A DNA stretch of 64,000 bases from Bacillus sp. FJAT-28004 (GCF_001280845.1 NZ_LGHP01000001.1:1450435-1514434); one strand, 5' to 3'. Counted from the stretch's first letter, positions 9,201-17,203 are shown. A program made the numbers and translations. The notes: generated from the letters alone by a model not told the origin.

Positions 9201-9857
9201 TCAAATGTTGATTTGTGGCTTTTTGTTGATCGCCTGCTTATAAACCGTTTTGATTGATTTGTTATAGACTAGAACAATATAAACAATGTCCAGTACTAAG
9301 ATAAGAACATACATGATCAACAATAAATGTGATTGCGGATATAGCGAAAAGCAGAGGATGGAGGCAAATAAGGTGCCTACCATTTTGAAGTAAGCGATAG
9401 ACAGGGATTGTCCTTCCAGATCTTTGATCATCAGCATTCGAATGAAGAGAATCGACATGAGCAGATTGATGCCAAAGGCCGAATAAATGCCCATCTTATC
9501 ATGGAATTCAACCGCCATCCCATAATGCAGCAGAAAAGCGATAACAAGCAAGGCGAAAATAGAAGCATGAATAGTGCGTTTTGGATATGAACCTTTGGAA
9601 TAATAGAGGAATTGGAGCAAAATAATGCAGTCAAGCAGGAACCACACTAAGGTAGCGATTTGCTGAAGCGGATGAAACGGCATAATAAAGGTGAACAGAA
9701 ATTCCCAAGTAATATTCGCACATATAGATGCGAGCGGCATTCCGCAGGCTTGATCTTTAAATCCTTTGTAAATAACGAGAATATAGACGATCGTCCAAAA
9801 TAAAGCTATCCCAAACATCAGAAGATACTCTACTATTAAAGGCAACAGATGCTCCAT
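9201..9857 (-). CDS. PaxB/Pyr4-like membrane protein (transmembrane terpene-cyclase-type family)
   Basis: About 218 residues with seven likely membrane segments. The motif ICANITWEFLFTF near residues 42-54 resembles the conserved N-x-x-WE of Pyr4/PaxB-type integral-membrane terpene cyclases of fungi. Bacterial members are known but mostly uncharacterised. No prenyltransferase or epoxidase gene is nearby, so a terpene role is unproven here. I chose ATG at 9857 (MEHLLPLIVEYLL) because the longer frame to 10040 adds a non-membrane tail. The ribosome site for 9857 is weak (AAAGGA, 17 bases away). The family call is moderate; a membrane protein is certain. Confidence 0.6.
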   Translation of the reverse strand: MEHLLPLIVEYLLMFGIALFWTIVYILVIYKGFKDQACGMPLASICANITWEFLFTFIMPFHPLQQIATLVWFLLDCIILLQFLYYSKGSYPKRTIHASIFALLVIAFLLHYGMAVEFHDKMGIYSAFGINLLMSILFIRMLMIKDLEGQSLSIAYFKMVGTLFASILCFSLYPQSHLLLIMYVLILVLDIVYIVLVYNKSIKTVYKQAINKKPQINI

Positions 9858-10038
9858 ATACCGACAATCGCATCCTTTCTGATAAGATTCGTCCAACAAG
9901 TACAGACATCCAGCTTGTCTATTTATATGAAAATAGTATCTACTGTAGACCCTTGAGTGTATGAAAATGCTTTTGATGTTGTAGGAGATAGAGAGGGCAG
10001 ATATGGAATCGATCATAGGTGTGAGAGGAGATCTATTC

Positions 10039-10824
10039 ATGGACTTTATTTACGAAAATGAGGCACTGACAGTAACCGTTGTTAAAGCGATCCAGACTGG
10101 CGATATCCCATCGTTGAAGCGGCTTCTTGAAGAGAATCCAGGCTTAGCTACGGCAAGAATTATCGGAAGAGACAATAACAACGAAGGCAAGAGTTGCGGA
10201 ATGTCTCGAACACTGTTGCATGTATTAACCGACTGGCCCGGTCACTTTCCTAACGGTGCGGCTACTGTGGGTACGTTAGTCGAGTTCGGTGCGGAGGTGA
10301 ATGCTCGGTTCACTGGGCCGCACACTGAGACACCGCTTCACTTTGCTTCAAGCTGCGATGACATTGAAGTGCTTGATGCGCTTCTTGATGCTGGCGCCGA
10401 CATCGAAGCGCCAGGCGCAGTGATCGCCGGTGGCACACCACTAGACGACGCAGTGGCGTTCGCACAGTGGCGGGCAGCGCATAGGTTGGTTAAACGAGGA
10501 GCTCAGTTCGCACTCTGGCATGCGGCTGCGTTAGGACTGATAGATGCAATGGAGGGATACTTCGCCGGTGCCACACTTTCGGAGCGATACCCATGGGGAG
10601 CAAGGGGTTCTACACCTCTGAACAAGACTACCGTCGCCTTCTGGTGCGCTTGCCACGGTGGACAGTGGCAATCTGCAAAGTATCTTCTCGACCGAGGTGC
10701 GGAACTGAACTGGATTTCGGTTTGGGATGGATTGACCCCACTGGATGCAGCGCAACGTAGCTCCGCTGTTGATATGGTTCAGTGGCTGCGTAGTCTAGGC
10801 GCCAAATCCGCCAGCGAACTTTGA
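10039..10824 (+). CDS. Ankyrin-repeat protein
   Basis: 261 residues, no signal peptide, so cytoplasmic. Ankyrin units are seen at TETPLHFASSCDDIEVLDAL, GGTPLDDAVAFAQWRAAHRL and DGLTPLDAAQRSSAVDMVQW, each with the usual TPL start and helix pair. It is expected to bind a protein partner that cannot be named. ATG at 10039 has GAGAGGAG 8 bases upstream. Its codon use is richer in G and C than the neighbouring membrane-protein gene, hinting at a different origin. Its 5' end lies close to the divergent PaxB-like gene. Confidence 0.85.
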   Translation: MDFIYENEALTVTVVKAIQTGDIPSLKRLLEENPGLATARIIGRDNNNEGKSCGMSRTLLHVLTDWPGHFPNGAATVGTLVEFGAEVNARFTGPHTETPLHFASSCDDIEVLDALLDAGADIEAPGAVIAGGTPLDDAVAFAQWRAAHRLVKRGAQFALWHAAALGLIDAMEGYFAGATLSERYPWGARGSTPLNKTTVAFWCACHGGQWQSAKYLLDRGAELNWISVWDGLTPLDAAQRSSAVDMVQWLRSLGAKSASEL

Positions 10825-10929
10825 ATGATCAATTTGCGCTGCAGGGTCTCAAACTAGAGCTCTTGAGGATTAATCTATCGGGCAGTCAGGTGTAATAAAA
10901 ATTGGAAGCCGTAGAAGGAAATTGTATCG

Positions 10930-10971
10930 CCTCATATTAAAAAGCTGCCAACAACTGAAGTTGTTGGCAGC
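10930..10971 (-). terminator. Rho-independent terminator of the stalk-domain gene
   Basis: Perfect 13-base arms, 10944-10956 and 10959-10971, around a two-base loop, followed on the minus strand by TTTTT. It ends the gene at 10982-11824 and may also stop the convergent ankyrin transcript. Confidence 0.85.
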
Positions 10972-10981
10972 CCCTGTTATT

Positions 10982-11824
10982 CTATTTCGACGCAGACACT
11001 GCTGCTGCATCTTGTAATGCTATTGCAGTTGTATATTTGAAGTTCTCGGTGAAATCGACGTTCTTTACGGTTACTTCAAACTCTTGTTGCATAGTTCCCG
11101 CTTCGTCGTACACCTGCACAAATCCATCACCGTTAGCGACTGTTTCTCCATTGTAAGCTTCACTGTCGGTGTGCATAAAAAGTAGTGCGTCTTTTTCATT
11201 AACCTTTCGTACCGCTTGATGATCCGAGGTGATGCCTTGCGCTGTTTTGTCCATGAGGTTTACCCACACCGTGGTCTCCATGTACTCTTCGTCTGGGTTA
11301 ATATACTCCATCGCCATTTCAAATGTCGCCTGATCCTTGTAAGTCGTAAGAATGGCGCCTTCTGCATCGACTTTCGCAAAGTGATGTCGAACAGGCTCCC
11401 AAATGGCTATGGATACGGTTTGTGTAATTTTATCCCATTTGACCTTGGCGCCAAAAGCTTCAGAGAGGAAACGAAGCGGGATAAGTGTACGGTTGTGAAT
11501 GACTTGAGCCGGTACATCGAGCCTAACTTTCGTTTTGTTGACTAGGGCGACCTCGCTTTTGATCGTCAAAATGACAATTTTGTCTGCATACGTTGCAGTA
11601 ATTTGCTGTTTCTTTTGATTCCAGTTTACGGCTATACCCATGTCTTCGGCTGTGTTGCGGAAAGGAACCAGCACTCGTCCTTTTTGCATCACAGGCGCTT
11701 GATCGTATTGCACCTGCTCATCCTGGACAAAAACCTTGATGGGCTGAGCAGCAGATACCTGTAGTGGGACCGATACGATACTGATAAGTAGTAGGACAAA
11801 CATAATTTTCTTCATGACTGACAT
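10982..11824 (-). CDS. Secreted protein with copper amine oxidase-like N-terminal (stalk) domain
   Basis: 280 residues. A signal peptide (about 1-26, ending VSAAQ) is followed by a stalk domain of the kind found in many Paenibacillus surface proteins. Its hallmarks are KGRVLVPFRNTAEDMG and NRTLIPLRFLSEAFGAKVKW at about residues 50-135. The C-terminal half (about 145-280) is of unknown type, rich in strands. I see no enzyme motif; the domain name reflects homology, not oxidase activity. ATG at 11824 has GGAGGT 5 bases upstream, so the longer frame to 11989 is rejected. Role at the cell surface is unknown. Confidence 0.85.
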   Translation of the reverse strand: MSVMKKIMFVLLLISIVSVPLQVSAAQPIKVFVQDEQVQYDQAPVMQKGRVLVPFRNTAEDMGIAVNWNQKKQQITATYADKIVILTIKSEVALVNKTKVRLDVPAQVIHNRTLIPLRFLSEAFGAKVKWDKITQTVSIAIWEPVRHHFAKVDAEGAILTTYKDQATFEMAMEYINPDEEYMETTVWVNLMDKTAQGITSDHQAVRKVNEKDALLFMHTDSEAYNGETVANGDGFVQVYDEAGTMQQEFEVTVKNVDFTENFKYTTAIALQDAAAVSASK

Positions 11825-12018
11825 GATGCACCTCCGTACACGATTATGATGGATTTGCATATTTTTCGCAAAGGCAATTTGTGGAGAATAATATTTGCAC
11901 CTTTTGGGTAAGATGCTCCGCGGAAAGTCCGCGATATTGTCCAAGATTTCAACCACGACAAGCTCATCGAAACGATCGAGCCTTTTCACATTAAGTTAAC
12001 GGGATAGATCTACTAATA

Positions 12019-12352
12019 TTGAACTTGGAAGAAGTCCGACGTAGAAGTATAAAAGTATGGAGCGTTATTCCTCTAAATATGTTGGATTGGAGGCCAGATG
12101 CACAAGCCCTAAATATTAAAGAAATGATCCGGCATGTATTGGACGGCGAGCATTATTATCATCTTGCAATACATAACAGAGGAAGTTTGCATTCATACGA
12201 TTCTCCTTTAAATTAATCGAAGTGATGTAGGGTATGTTCGAACTCTAGGAGATATGTTAATGAGGATCGCATACCACGAATCCGTTCACACCGGTCAACT
12301 GCTGGATTATATGCGAATGGCTGGTATCGATCGCCCCCAAATTTGGGATTAA
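12019..12352 (+). pseudogene. DinB-family remnant with internal deletion and frameshift
   Basis: The first 60 codons read like the N-terminus of a DinB/YfiT-type four-helix metal protein (VWSVIPLNMLDWRPDAQAL, then HVLDGEHYYH). At about 12210 the frame ends. In the next frame the conserved C-terminus resumes: SDVGYVRTLGDMLMRIAYHE, HTGQLLDYMRMAGIDRPQIW, and stop at 12350-12352. The middle of the expected protein of about 160 residues is missing. The family has metal-binding histidines and includes thiol transferases. This copy cannot make a full product. Confidence 0.75.
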
Positions 12353-12402
12353 TATATGTTTTTAAAATAACGGATAACGATAGCTGAATCTCATATATTG
12401 TT

Positions 12403-12433
12403 GAGCAGGCTCAACGGTAGACTGCTCTTTTTA
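12403..12433 (+). terminator. Rho-independent terminator after the DinB remnant
   Basis: GAGCAG (12403-12408) and CTGCTC (12422-12427) form a stem followed by TTTTTATT. It is the surviving terminator of the broken gene. Confidence 0.6.
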
Positions 12434-12519
12434 TTAAGATAACGGGCAGTTTTGTTTAATAAAGGAAACTACCTTGGCAAAGAGAATATAACAGGAAAAG
12501 GATAAAAGGAGAAAGACGA

Positions 12520-13053
12520 ATGACGTTATTCTTACTAATTCGCCACGGAGAGCCACAATGGGAAATAAACGAAAAGTATAAATTAAAGGGACACGGTCGT
12601 GATCTAGCGCCTCTAACCTCAAACGGTATAAGACAAGTATACGATACAGCGAAAGATAAACGGCTAAAAGAAGCAGATTTTATCATCTCTTCACCTTATC
12701 CTAGAGCACTCCAAACAGCAGCTATTCTGTCCAAAGAACTGCAGTTAGAAATTATCATTGAATTCGATTTAAGGGAATGGCAACCAGATCTCTCATTCCA
12801 ATATGACACTATGGAGAGACTTAAGGAACTTGGGGATGATTTTGATAAAAATAACGGAATCTATCCTTCAGGCGAGACCAAAACATGGGAATCTAAGGAA
12901 CTTTTGAAGCAACGCGTAGAGAAAGTAATTGACAGATATTTGGACTGTTCAAAGGTAATTGTCACTGGTCATGGAATGGCCTTTCGTACTTTGGTCGGTG
13001 AGATAGGAGAAATCCCTCATGCCTCAATAACTGAATATAAAAAATTAAGCTAG
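12520..13053 (+). CDS. Histidine phosphatase superfamily protein (phosphoglycerate mutase-like)
   Basis: 177 residues. The catalytic motif LIRHGEP (His9 in RHG) is near the start; the second half supplies SSPYPRALQTA (near residue 58) and the late TGHGMAFRTL with the second catalytic His. These residues form the phospho-histidine pocket of the branch. The substrate may be a sugar phosphate or nucleotide; it cannot be told from sequence. It is shorter than glycolytic dPGM (about 230-250), so a glycolytic role is unlikely. ATG follows AAAAGGAGAAAGACGA. It stands alone. Confidence 0.88.
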   Translation: MTLFLLIRHGEPQWEINEKYKLKGHGRDLAPLTSNGIRQVYDTAKDKRLKEADFIISSPYPRALQTAAILSKELQLEIIIEFDLREWQPDLSFQYDTMERLKELGDDFDKNNGIYPSGETKTWESKELLKQRVEKVIDRYLDCSKVIVTGHGMAFRTLVGEIGEIPHASITEYKKLS

Positions 13054-13261
13054 CGGATAAACGATAGTTCAATAGCGAAGGACTACTCCCCATGGTCTGT
13101 ATCCCTTTATATGACTACTACGGATGATAAAATAATATGAGGTTAGGATTGGGTTGGGGAGTTATTTCCTCATGAAGTTGAAATCGATGGGTTTTGGGTT
13201 AATCATATTGGGTGGCAAAGAGTGGTCAGTAATGGGTTAATCAAGGGTTTCAAAAAAAACC

Positions 13262-13300
13262 AAAATCAAAACAGCCGCCAACTCTCAAAGCCAGGCGGCT
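13262..13300 (-). terminator. Terminator-like hairpin after the SRPBCC gene
   Basis: AGCCGCC (13273-13279) and GGCGGCT (13294-13300) pair over a 14-base loop, with GTTTTGATTTTGG following on the minus strand. It lies 15 bases beyond the SRPBCC stop. Confidence 0.6.
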
Positions 13301-13314
13301 CTCCACATATTTCC

Positions 13315-13830
13315 TTACTTGAACTCGTTCAGACGCTCTTCCAGACGGTCCCAAGTTTCGGTGATACCCTGCAGCATGCCCATATCCATGACGGTCTTGA
13401 GGGCCTCAGCGGACACATATACACCACGGCTGACCAGCTTCGTCTTGCCGCCAAGATCGATGAATTCCATCGTGACCTCGGTCGAGGGCATGGTCTCGTT
13501 CGCATTGCCTTCGGCATCCGAGAAGTAATCGGTGTAGATGATCATCTCCGGCTCGACAATTTCCTTATATACGGCTTTGCCCCAAGATTCCATGCCGAAA
13601 AAATCACCTTGGTTCCGATCGACACACTTCATGCAGTAGTGCCAAACGCCTCCCGGCTTGAAATCGACGTTGCAAACCGGAATCTCCCAGCCTCTCGGTC
13701 CCCACCAACGCTTGAGATGCTCAGCCTCTTTAAACATCTTGAACACGAGATCGCGCGGTGCGTCGAAAATGCGCTCCAACACCAGCACCCGATCGTTCTC
13801 TACCCTCGAAACCATTGCTTTGTTAGACAT
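13315..13830 (-). CDS. SRPBCC (AHSA1-type) ligand-binding protein
   Basis: 171 residues, no signal peptide. The N-terminal strand VLVLERIFDAPRDLVFKMF and the EHLKRWWGPRGWEIPVCNVD segment are signatures of the AHSA1 branch of the START-like fold, which forms a hydrophobic pocket. The end TWDRLEERLNEF is the usual last helix. The ligand is unknown. It is immediately downstream of an ArsR-family gene (30 bases between them). This pairing is very common, with the ArsR protein controlling both. Start ATG at 13830 follows GGAGGA. Confidence 0.9.
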   Translation of the reverse strand: MSNKAMVSRVENDRVLVLERIFDAPRDLVFKMFKEAEHLKRWWGPRGWEIPVCNVDFKPGGVWHYCMKCVDRNQGDFFGMESWGKAVYKEIVEPEMIIYTDYFSDAEGNANETMPSTEVTMEFIDLGGKTKLVSRGVYVSAEALKTVMDMGMLQGITETWDRLEERLNEFK

Positions 13831-13860
13831 TGTAATTCCTCCTCATCCATTTGAATGATC

Positions 13861-14214
13861 TTATGGTTTTTCTTTGTTTTGCAATTCCCTCAAGTACTCT
13901 TCCAGATTGTCAAATCTGTCTTCCATGATGCGCTGGAAGGACTTCACCCAACAATCCAGTGCTTGGAAGGGCTCGGGTCGGAGCTTGTAGATCCGACGGT
14001 TGGCATCGGCCGTCACTTCCAAAATTCCATTGTCGCTAAGCACCTTCAAATGCTTCGAGGCTTGGGGCTGACGAAGCCCTAGCCGGTCAGCGATTTCCCC
14101 CACGGTCAGGGGACCGTCACGCAAGAGTTCGACGATATTCATACGATTCGGTTCGGCCAAAGCGCTCAGCGTCGTCATGTCCATACCCGGATTCTTCCCT
14201 GACATGTCGCTCAC
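13861..14214 (-). CDS. ArsR-family winged-helix repressor
   Basis: 117 residues. The winged helix spans about residues 15-90: LAEPNRMNIVELLRDGPLTV, then EIADRLGLRQPQASKHLKVL (recognition helix) and the wing LEVTADANRRIYKLRPEP. No CxC metal-binding motif is seen in the alpha-3 helix, so metal sensing is unlikely. It probably represses itself and the SRPBCC gene behind it. A perfect palindrome at 14266-14287 lies upstream as a possible operator. Confidence 0.9.
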   Translation of the reverse strand: MSDMSGKNPGMDMTTLSALAEPNRMNIVELLRDGPLTVGEIADRLGLRQPQASKHLKVLSDNGILEVTADANRRIYKLRPEPFQALDCWVKSFQRIMEDRFDNLEEYLRELQNKEKP

Positions 14215-14265
14215 CTCGTTAAATGATGGTATCTCGGTATGTTATTTTAAATATACATTATAGAG

Positions 14266-14287
14266 AATATTCCTGTCAAGGAATATT
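14266..14287. promoter_or_regulatory. Palindromic candidate operator for the ArsR-family gene
   Basis: AATATTCCT-GTCA-AGGAATATT: perfect nine-base arms with a four-base spacer, 52 bases upstream of the ArsR gene start. ArsR dimers bind sites of about this size. The assignment rests on position and symmetry only. The rest of the 547-base gap to the next gene holds the MerR-type promoters and an aldo/keto reductase remnant described separately; 14290-14530 shows nothing else I can name. Confidence 0.5.
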
Positions 14288-14535
14288 GCGAAAACGAAAT
14301 GGCACGTCTTCAGTATATCAATACCGGCATCCGAAGTAGATCATACAACTCGCCGGGCTGAAATTAAAAGAAAATACACCGGTAAACACAAAGGGCAGAC
14401 GAAAACTGTGCGAGACATGGGAGGGTTGACCTCCATGAGCCAATGTGGAGATCCAGAATGTGAGCTATTACAAAAAAAACGCAGCTACTCCTTATTTTTT
14501 ACTATAATAAAAAAGCAATTTAAACCTATTTTCTA

Positions 14536-14566
14536 TTGACTTGGAGTTAACTCCAGGCTGTAAACT
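14536..14566 (+). promoter_or_regulatory. MerR-type promoter (19-base spacer) with perfect operator palindrome
   Basis: TTGACT (14536-14541) and TAAACT (14561-14566) are separated by 19 bases, the over-long spacer typical of MerR-activated promoters. Within the spacer is the perfect palindrome TGGAGTTAACTCCA (14542-14555). It drives the aldo/keto reductase remnant that follows. The regulator is most likely the MerR-family gene at 14762. Confidence 0.75.
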
Positions 14567-14615
14567 CTTTTATATAGCTTTATCCAAAAAACAGAGGAGT
14601 GTTTCGACGGAAGAC

Positions 14616-14720
14616 GATGTAAAACTTGGCAGAACCGGTTTGGATGTTTCACAAATTTGAATTGGTTGTATGAGTTATGGGATTGGACCAAGTTTGTCTC
14701 TTACTCATGATTTGAAGTGA
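14616..14720 (+). pseudogene. Aldo/keto reductase N-terminal remnant
   Basis: The frame reads VKLGRTGLDVSQI, then TGA, then IGCMSYG, and ends at TGA 14718-14720. This is the conserved N-terminus of aldo/keto reductases (KLGRTGLDVS plus GCMSYG), interrupted by a stop codon and lacking the remaining about 280 residues. Such reductases are common targets of MerR-family aldehyde or electrophile sensors, which fits the promoter just upstream. Confidence 0.7.
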
Positions 14721-14742
14721 ACTCTAAGTGCAATTCTATCGG
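14712..14742 (+). promoter_or_regulatory. Second, degenerate MerR-type promoter before the MerR gene
   Basis: TTGAAG (14712-14717), a 19-base spacer containing TGAACTCTAAG, and TATCGG (14737-14742). The spacer resembles the palindrome at 14542-14555 (GAGTTAACTC versus AAGTGAACTC), with mismatches. It lies 20 bases before the MerR-family gene and could give autoregulation. Confidence 0.5.
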
Positions 14743-14761
14743 AAAATAGGAGGTGAACGAC

Positions 14762-15163
14762 ATGTTTATGACGATTTCTGAAGTAAGTGAAAAATTTGAT
14801 CTAACACAGGATACACTCCGCTATTATGAACGCATCGGACTGATTCCTCCTGTGAACCGCAACAAAAGCGGAATCAGGAAGTATACGGAGGAAGACTGTA
14901 AGTGGGTCGATTTTATCAAATGTATGCGACAAGGTGCAGGCCTTCCGGTTGAAATGCTGATTGAGTATGTCGGGCTGTTTCAACAGGGTGATGAAACCAA
15001 TGAGTCAAGAAAAGAGCTCTTAGTCGAGCAGCGTAAGCAGCTCAATACTAGAATCGAAGATATGAAGAAAACGTTGGAACGTCTGGATAATAAAATTGCT
15101 AGATATGAAGAGACCATCATGAAAAAAGAAAAATCACTAACAAGAACGGCGGATTCATTTTGA
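14762..15163 (+). CDS. MerR-family regulator, AdhR-like
   Basis: 133 residues. The winged helix at about 1-70 begins MTISEVSEKFDLTQDTLRYY, followed by ERIGLIPPVNRNKSGIRKYT, the standard MerR start. The long C-terminal coiled coil at about 75-125 makes the dimer. No N-terminal Cys cluster of metal sensors is seen; one Cys in DFIKCMRQG (near residue 57) is where AdhR/TipAL-like members carry the cysteine reported to sense aldehydes or thiol-reactive compounds. ATG at 14762 is 8 bases after AGGAGG, which is why I reject the GTG at 14753. It likely controls the promoter at 14536 and perhaps the alcohol dehydrogenase gene downstream. Confidence 0.9.
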   Translation: MFMTISEVSEKFDLTQDTLRYYERIGLIPPVNRNKSGIRKYTEEDCKWVDFIKCMRQGAGLPVEMLIEYVGLFQQGDETNESRKELLVEQRKQLNTRIEDMKKTLERLDNKIARYEETIMKKEKSLTRTADSF

Positions 15164-15284
15164 GAATTATAGCAAAAGATTGAGGGTATCAGGTTGAGAA
15201 ATATTTAGAAACAAGCAAATCCGGGTTGGGGAAGCGTTCCTCGACCCGTTTTTTATAACCGCACCGAAGTTTTATATCTTACAC

Positions 15285-15509
15285 CCAGGGAGGTATGTAC
15301 ACGGGCTTGGTGCGATTATGCTAGGCTGGATCTCCCAGTACACGAGCTATCAGGTTTTGTTCACAGTCAGCGCCGTGTCGGTTACGGTCTCCTTATTGAT
15401 GTTCACTTTCTTTGTGAAACGTTTGTTGAAAGACAATCGGCTGAGACCTGTCAATTCCGGCACTCTTCTCACTGAAGCCGATATAAGCAAACCCAGTCTC
15501 ACAAAATAG
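15285..15509 (+). pseudogene. MFS transporter C-terminal remnant
   Basis: An open stretch reading VHGLGAIMLGWISQYTSYQV, then LFTVSAVSVTVSLLMFTFFV and a short polar tail, is the last two membrane segments of a drug-type major facilitator permease. The first ten or so segments are missing and there is no start signal. The segment from the previous stop (about 15165) to 15285 holds nothing recognisable. Confidence 0.6.
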
Positions 15510-15542
15510 CCATTTTATAATCAGAGAAAGGAGAAAACATAT

Positions 15543-16583
15543 ATGATCAAAACACATGCCCTCAGCATAGCAAGTGCCGGTTCTCCGTTTGAGTATACAA
15601 CGATTGAACTTCGTGATCTTCGAGCGCATGACGTACTCATCGATATCAAATTCTCGGGAATTTGTCACTCCGATATTCATCAGGGTGAAGGGGACTGGGG
15701 AGAAGGTATCTTCCCGATGGTACCCGGTCACGAAATCGTCGGTATCGTGACTGCCGTGGGCTCACACGTGTCAGAATACTCGATCGGCGATCGTGTTGGT
15801 GTAGGAAGCTTAGTAGACTCCTGCCGCATGTGCGAATATTGTTTGTCCGGTGAAGAGCAATATTGCAAAAGAGGAGCTGTATATACATACAATGCTCTAG
15901 ATTATGAGGGTAACCCCACTTACGGCGGTTACAGTGAGCAAATCGTTGTGGACGAGGAATACGTGGTTCGTATCCCCGATACTCTTGGACTTGACGTTGC
16001 TGCCCCGTTATTGTGTGCAGGTATCACAATGTACTCTCCGCTCAAGCATTGGAATGCTGGTTCTGGCATGAAGGTTGCCATCGTTGGGATGGGAGGGCTC
16101 GGACATCTCGGCGTCCAAATCGCTCACGAGATGGGTGCGAACGTCACGTTGTTAAGTCAGGGCGAGAACAAGCAAAATGAAGCTTTTCGTTTTGGTGCCG
16201 ATCACTATTATGCAACTTGTAATCAGACTACATTCACCGAGCTTGCCGGGACGTTCGATCTAATTTTAAACACCGTTTCAGTGAATCTCGACATCAATGC
16301 TTATTTATCGCTATTAGGTGTTGGCGGCTCACTCGTTTACGTCGGCTTGCCTGCAGAGCCAGTATCATACAATACGTTTTCGATCCTGCCAAGAAAAAAC
16401 CTTACCGGTTCAAGTATAGGCGGGATTAGAGAGACTCAGGAGATGTTGGATTTCTGTGCTGAACATGGGATCGTTCCCCAGATTGAACGGATTCGTGCAG
16501 ATGAGGTGGATCAAGCTTGGGATCGGGTTAAACAAGGGGATGTGCGTTACCGATTCGTTATTGATATTGAAACGTTGAATTAA
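15543..16583 (+). CDS. Zinc-dependent NAD(P) alcohol dehydrogenase (YahK/AdhA-like)
   Basis: 346 residues. Catalytic zinc ligands are visible in [15 protein letters not shown] (Cys41) and GHEIVG. The structural zinc lobe contains Cys residues in [17 protein letters not shown]. The cofactor site is [14 protein letters not shown] near residues 182-195. It belongs to the cinnamyl/aldehyde reductase-like group that reduces aldehydes with NADPH. It follows a MerR-family regulator, as adhA does in some bacilli, so aldehyde detoxification is a fair inference. ATG follows AAAGGAGAAAACATAT. The MFS remnant lies between it and the MerR gene. Confidence 0.92.
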   Translation: MIKTHALSIASAGSPFEYTTIELRDLRAHDVLIDIKFSGICHSDIHQGEGDWGEGIFPMVPGHEIVGIVTAVGSHVSEYSIGDRVGVGSLVDSCRMCEYCLSGEEQYCKRGAVYTYNALDYEGNPTYGGYSEQIVVDEEYVVRIPDTLGLDVAAPLLCAGITMYSPLKHWNAGSGMKVAIVGMGGLGHLGVQIAHEMGANVTLLSQGENKQNEAFRFGADHYYATCNQTTFTELAGTFDLILNTVSVNLDINAYLSLLGVGGSLVYVGLPAEPVSYNTFSILPRKNLTGSSIGGIRETQEMLDFCAEHGIVPQIERIRADEVDQAWDRVKQGDVRYRFVIDIETLN

Positions 16584-16769
16584 TAAACAATCTTTATGAA
16601 GAATGTCTTTGTACAATCAAAAATAAAAATTCAAAGTAGGGTAATGCGCCCAATCGATCGAATCGATATAGCAGCCTGAACAAGGTGTAACAGGTACACG
16701 GTAATTATCTCGCTCTCCATCCCGTAGAAACATTGGCGGCTATCGCCTTGCAGGTCAAGTGTACAGGTC

Positions 16770-16794
16770 ACATGGCCTTTCTGCGAATATAATA
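16770..16794 (+). promoter_or_regulatory. Possible sigma-K promoter of the spore coat gene
   Basis: AATATAATA at 16786-16794 differs by one base from the sigma-K -10 pattern CATANNNTA, with an AC pair (16770-16771) about 14 bases upstream as a weak -35. cotD of Bacillus subtilis is transcribed late in the mother cell by sigma-K, so this is expected, but the match is poor. Confidence 0.3.
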
Positions 16795-16828
16795 AGGTGT
16801 ATTCCAAAACAGGAAGGAGATAATTACT

Positions 16829-17188
16829 GTGAACCGTAATTATAATAACATGGGCAATGTAGGCAGCATGAATGCTACCATGAATGCTCCCATGAATGCT
16901 CCCATGAATGCTCCCATGAGTGCCCCTATGAGTGCCCCCATGAATACAGCTGAATTTTGTCCCGATTGTCCAACGAAGACGGTGTATGATCCTCCAATTA
17001 CGCAATACGAGGACATCTACCATCCACAACTTGTGAATGTCATTCAAAATATTGAAACGATTAAGCAGCATCATTGTTGCCCGGTTTATCAGAAGTATTA
17101 CACGAATACGGAGAAAAATGTTATGGTATCGAGCGTGAAACGCAGGAAGCATGTTAAAACATCTTCCAAGAAACGTTCAAAAAAATAG
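16829..17188 (+). CDS. CotD-like inner spore coat protein
   Basis: 119 residues, start GTG after AAGGAG. An N-terminal Asn/Met/Ala/Pro repeat region (residues 14-37) is followed by a Cys-containing core (FCPDCPTKTVYDPPITQYED, then YHPQLVNVIQNIETIKQHHC and CPVY). The core resembles the CotD family, in which a paired-Cys/His stretch is cross-linked in the inner coat. The tail (about 95-119) is strongly basic, KRRKHVKTSSKKRSKK, as in other coat proteins. It should be made late in sporulation. The repeat region is a 12-base tandem array (16868-16939). The family call rests on the core only. Confidence 0.75.
   Translation: MNRNYNNMGNVGSMNATMNAPMNAPMNAPMSAPMSAPMNTAEFCPDCPTKTVYDPPITQYEDIYHPQLVNVIQNIETIKQHHCCPVYQKYYTNTEKNVMVSSVKRRKHVKTSSKKRSKK
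16868..16939 (+). repeat. 12-base tandem repeat coding for Met-Asn/Ser-Ala-Pro/Thr
   Basis: Six back-to-back units close to ATGAATGCTCCC. Units 2-4 are identical, unit 1 has ACC at the end, and units 5-6 have AGTGCCCC changes. The array stays in frame, so copy-number change alters coat-protein length without breaking the gene. Confidence 0.9.
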
Positions 17189-17203
17189 TCCCTAAATGAA
17201 AAC

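Noticed and set aside
13222..13854. Plus-strand open frame of 210 codons opposite the SRPBCC gene
   Set aside because: It is the mirror of a clear SRPBCC family gene, has no ribosome site and its protein has no recognisable motif.
14428..14446. Inverted repeat near CATGGGAGG/CCTCCATG
   Set aside because: Short arms with a bulge, not near a gene start or end; no function proposed.
16631..17152. Minus-strand open frame of 173 codons across the coat gene
   Set aside because: Its repeats (Ile-His-Gly-Ser/Thr) are the complement of the coat-protein tandem array; no ribosome site.
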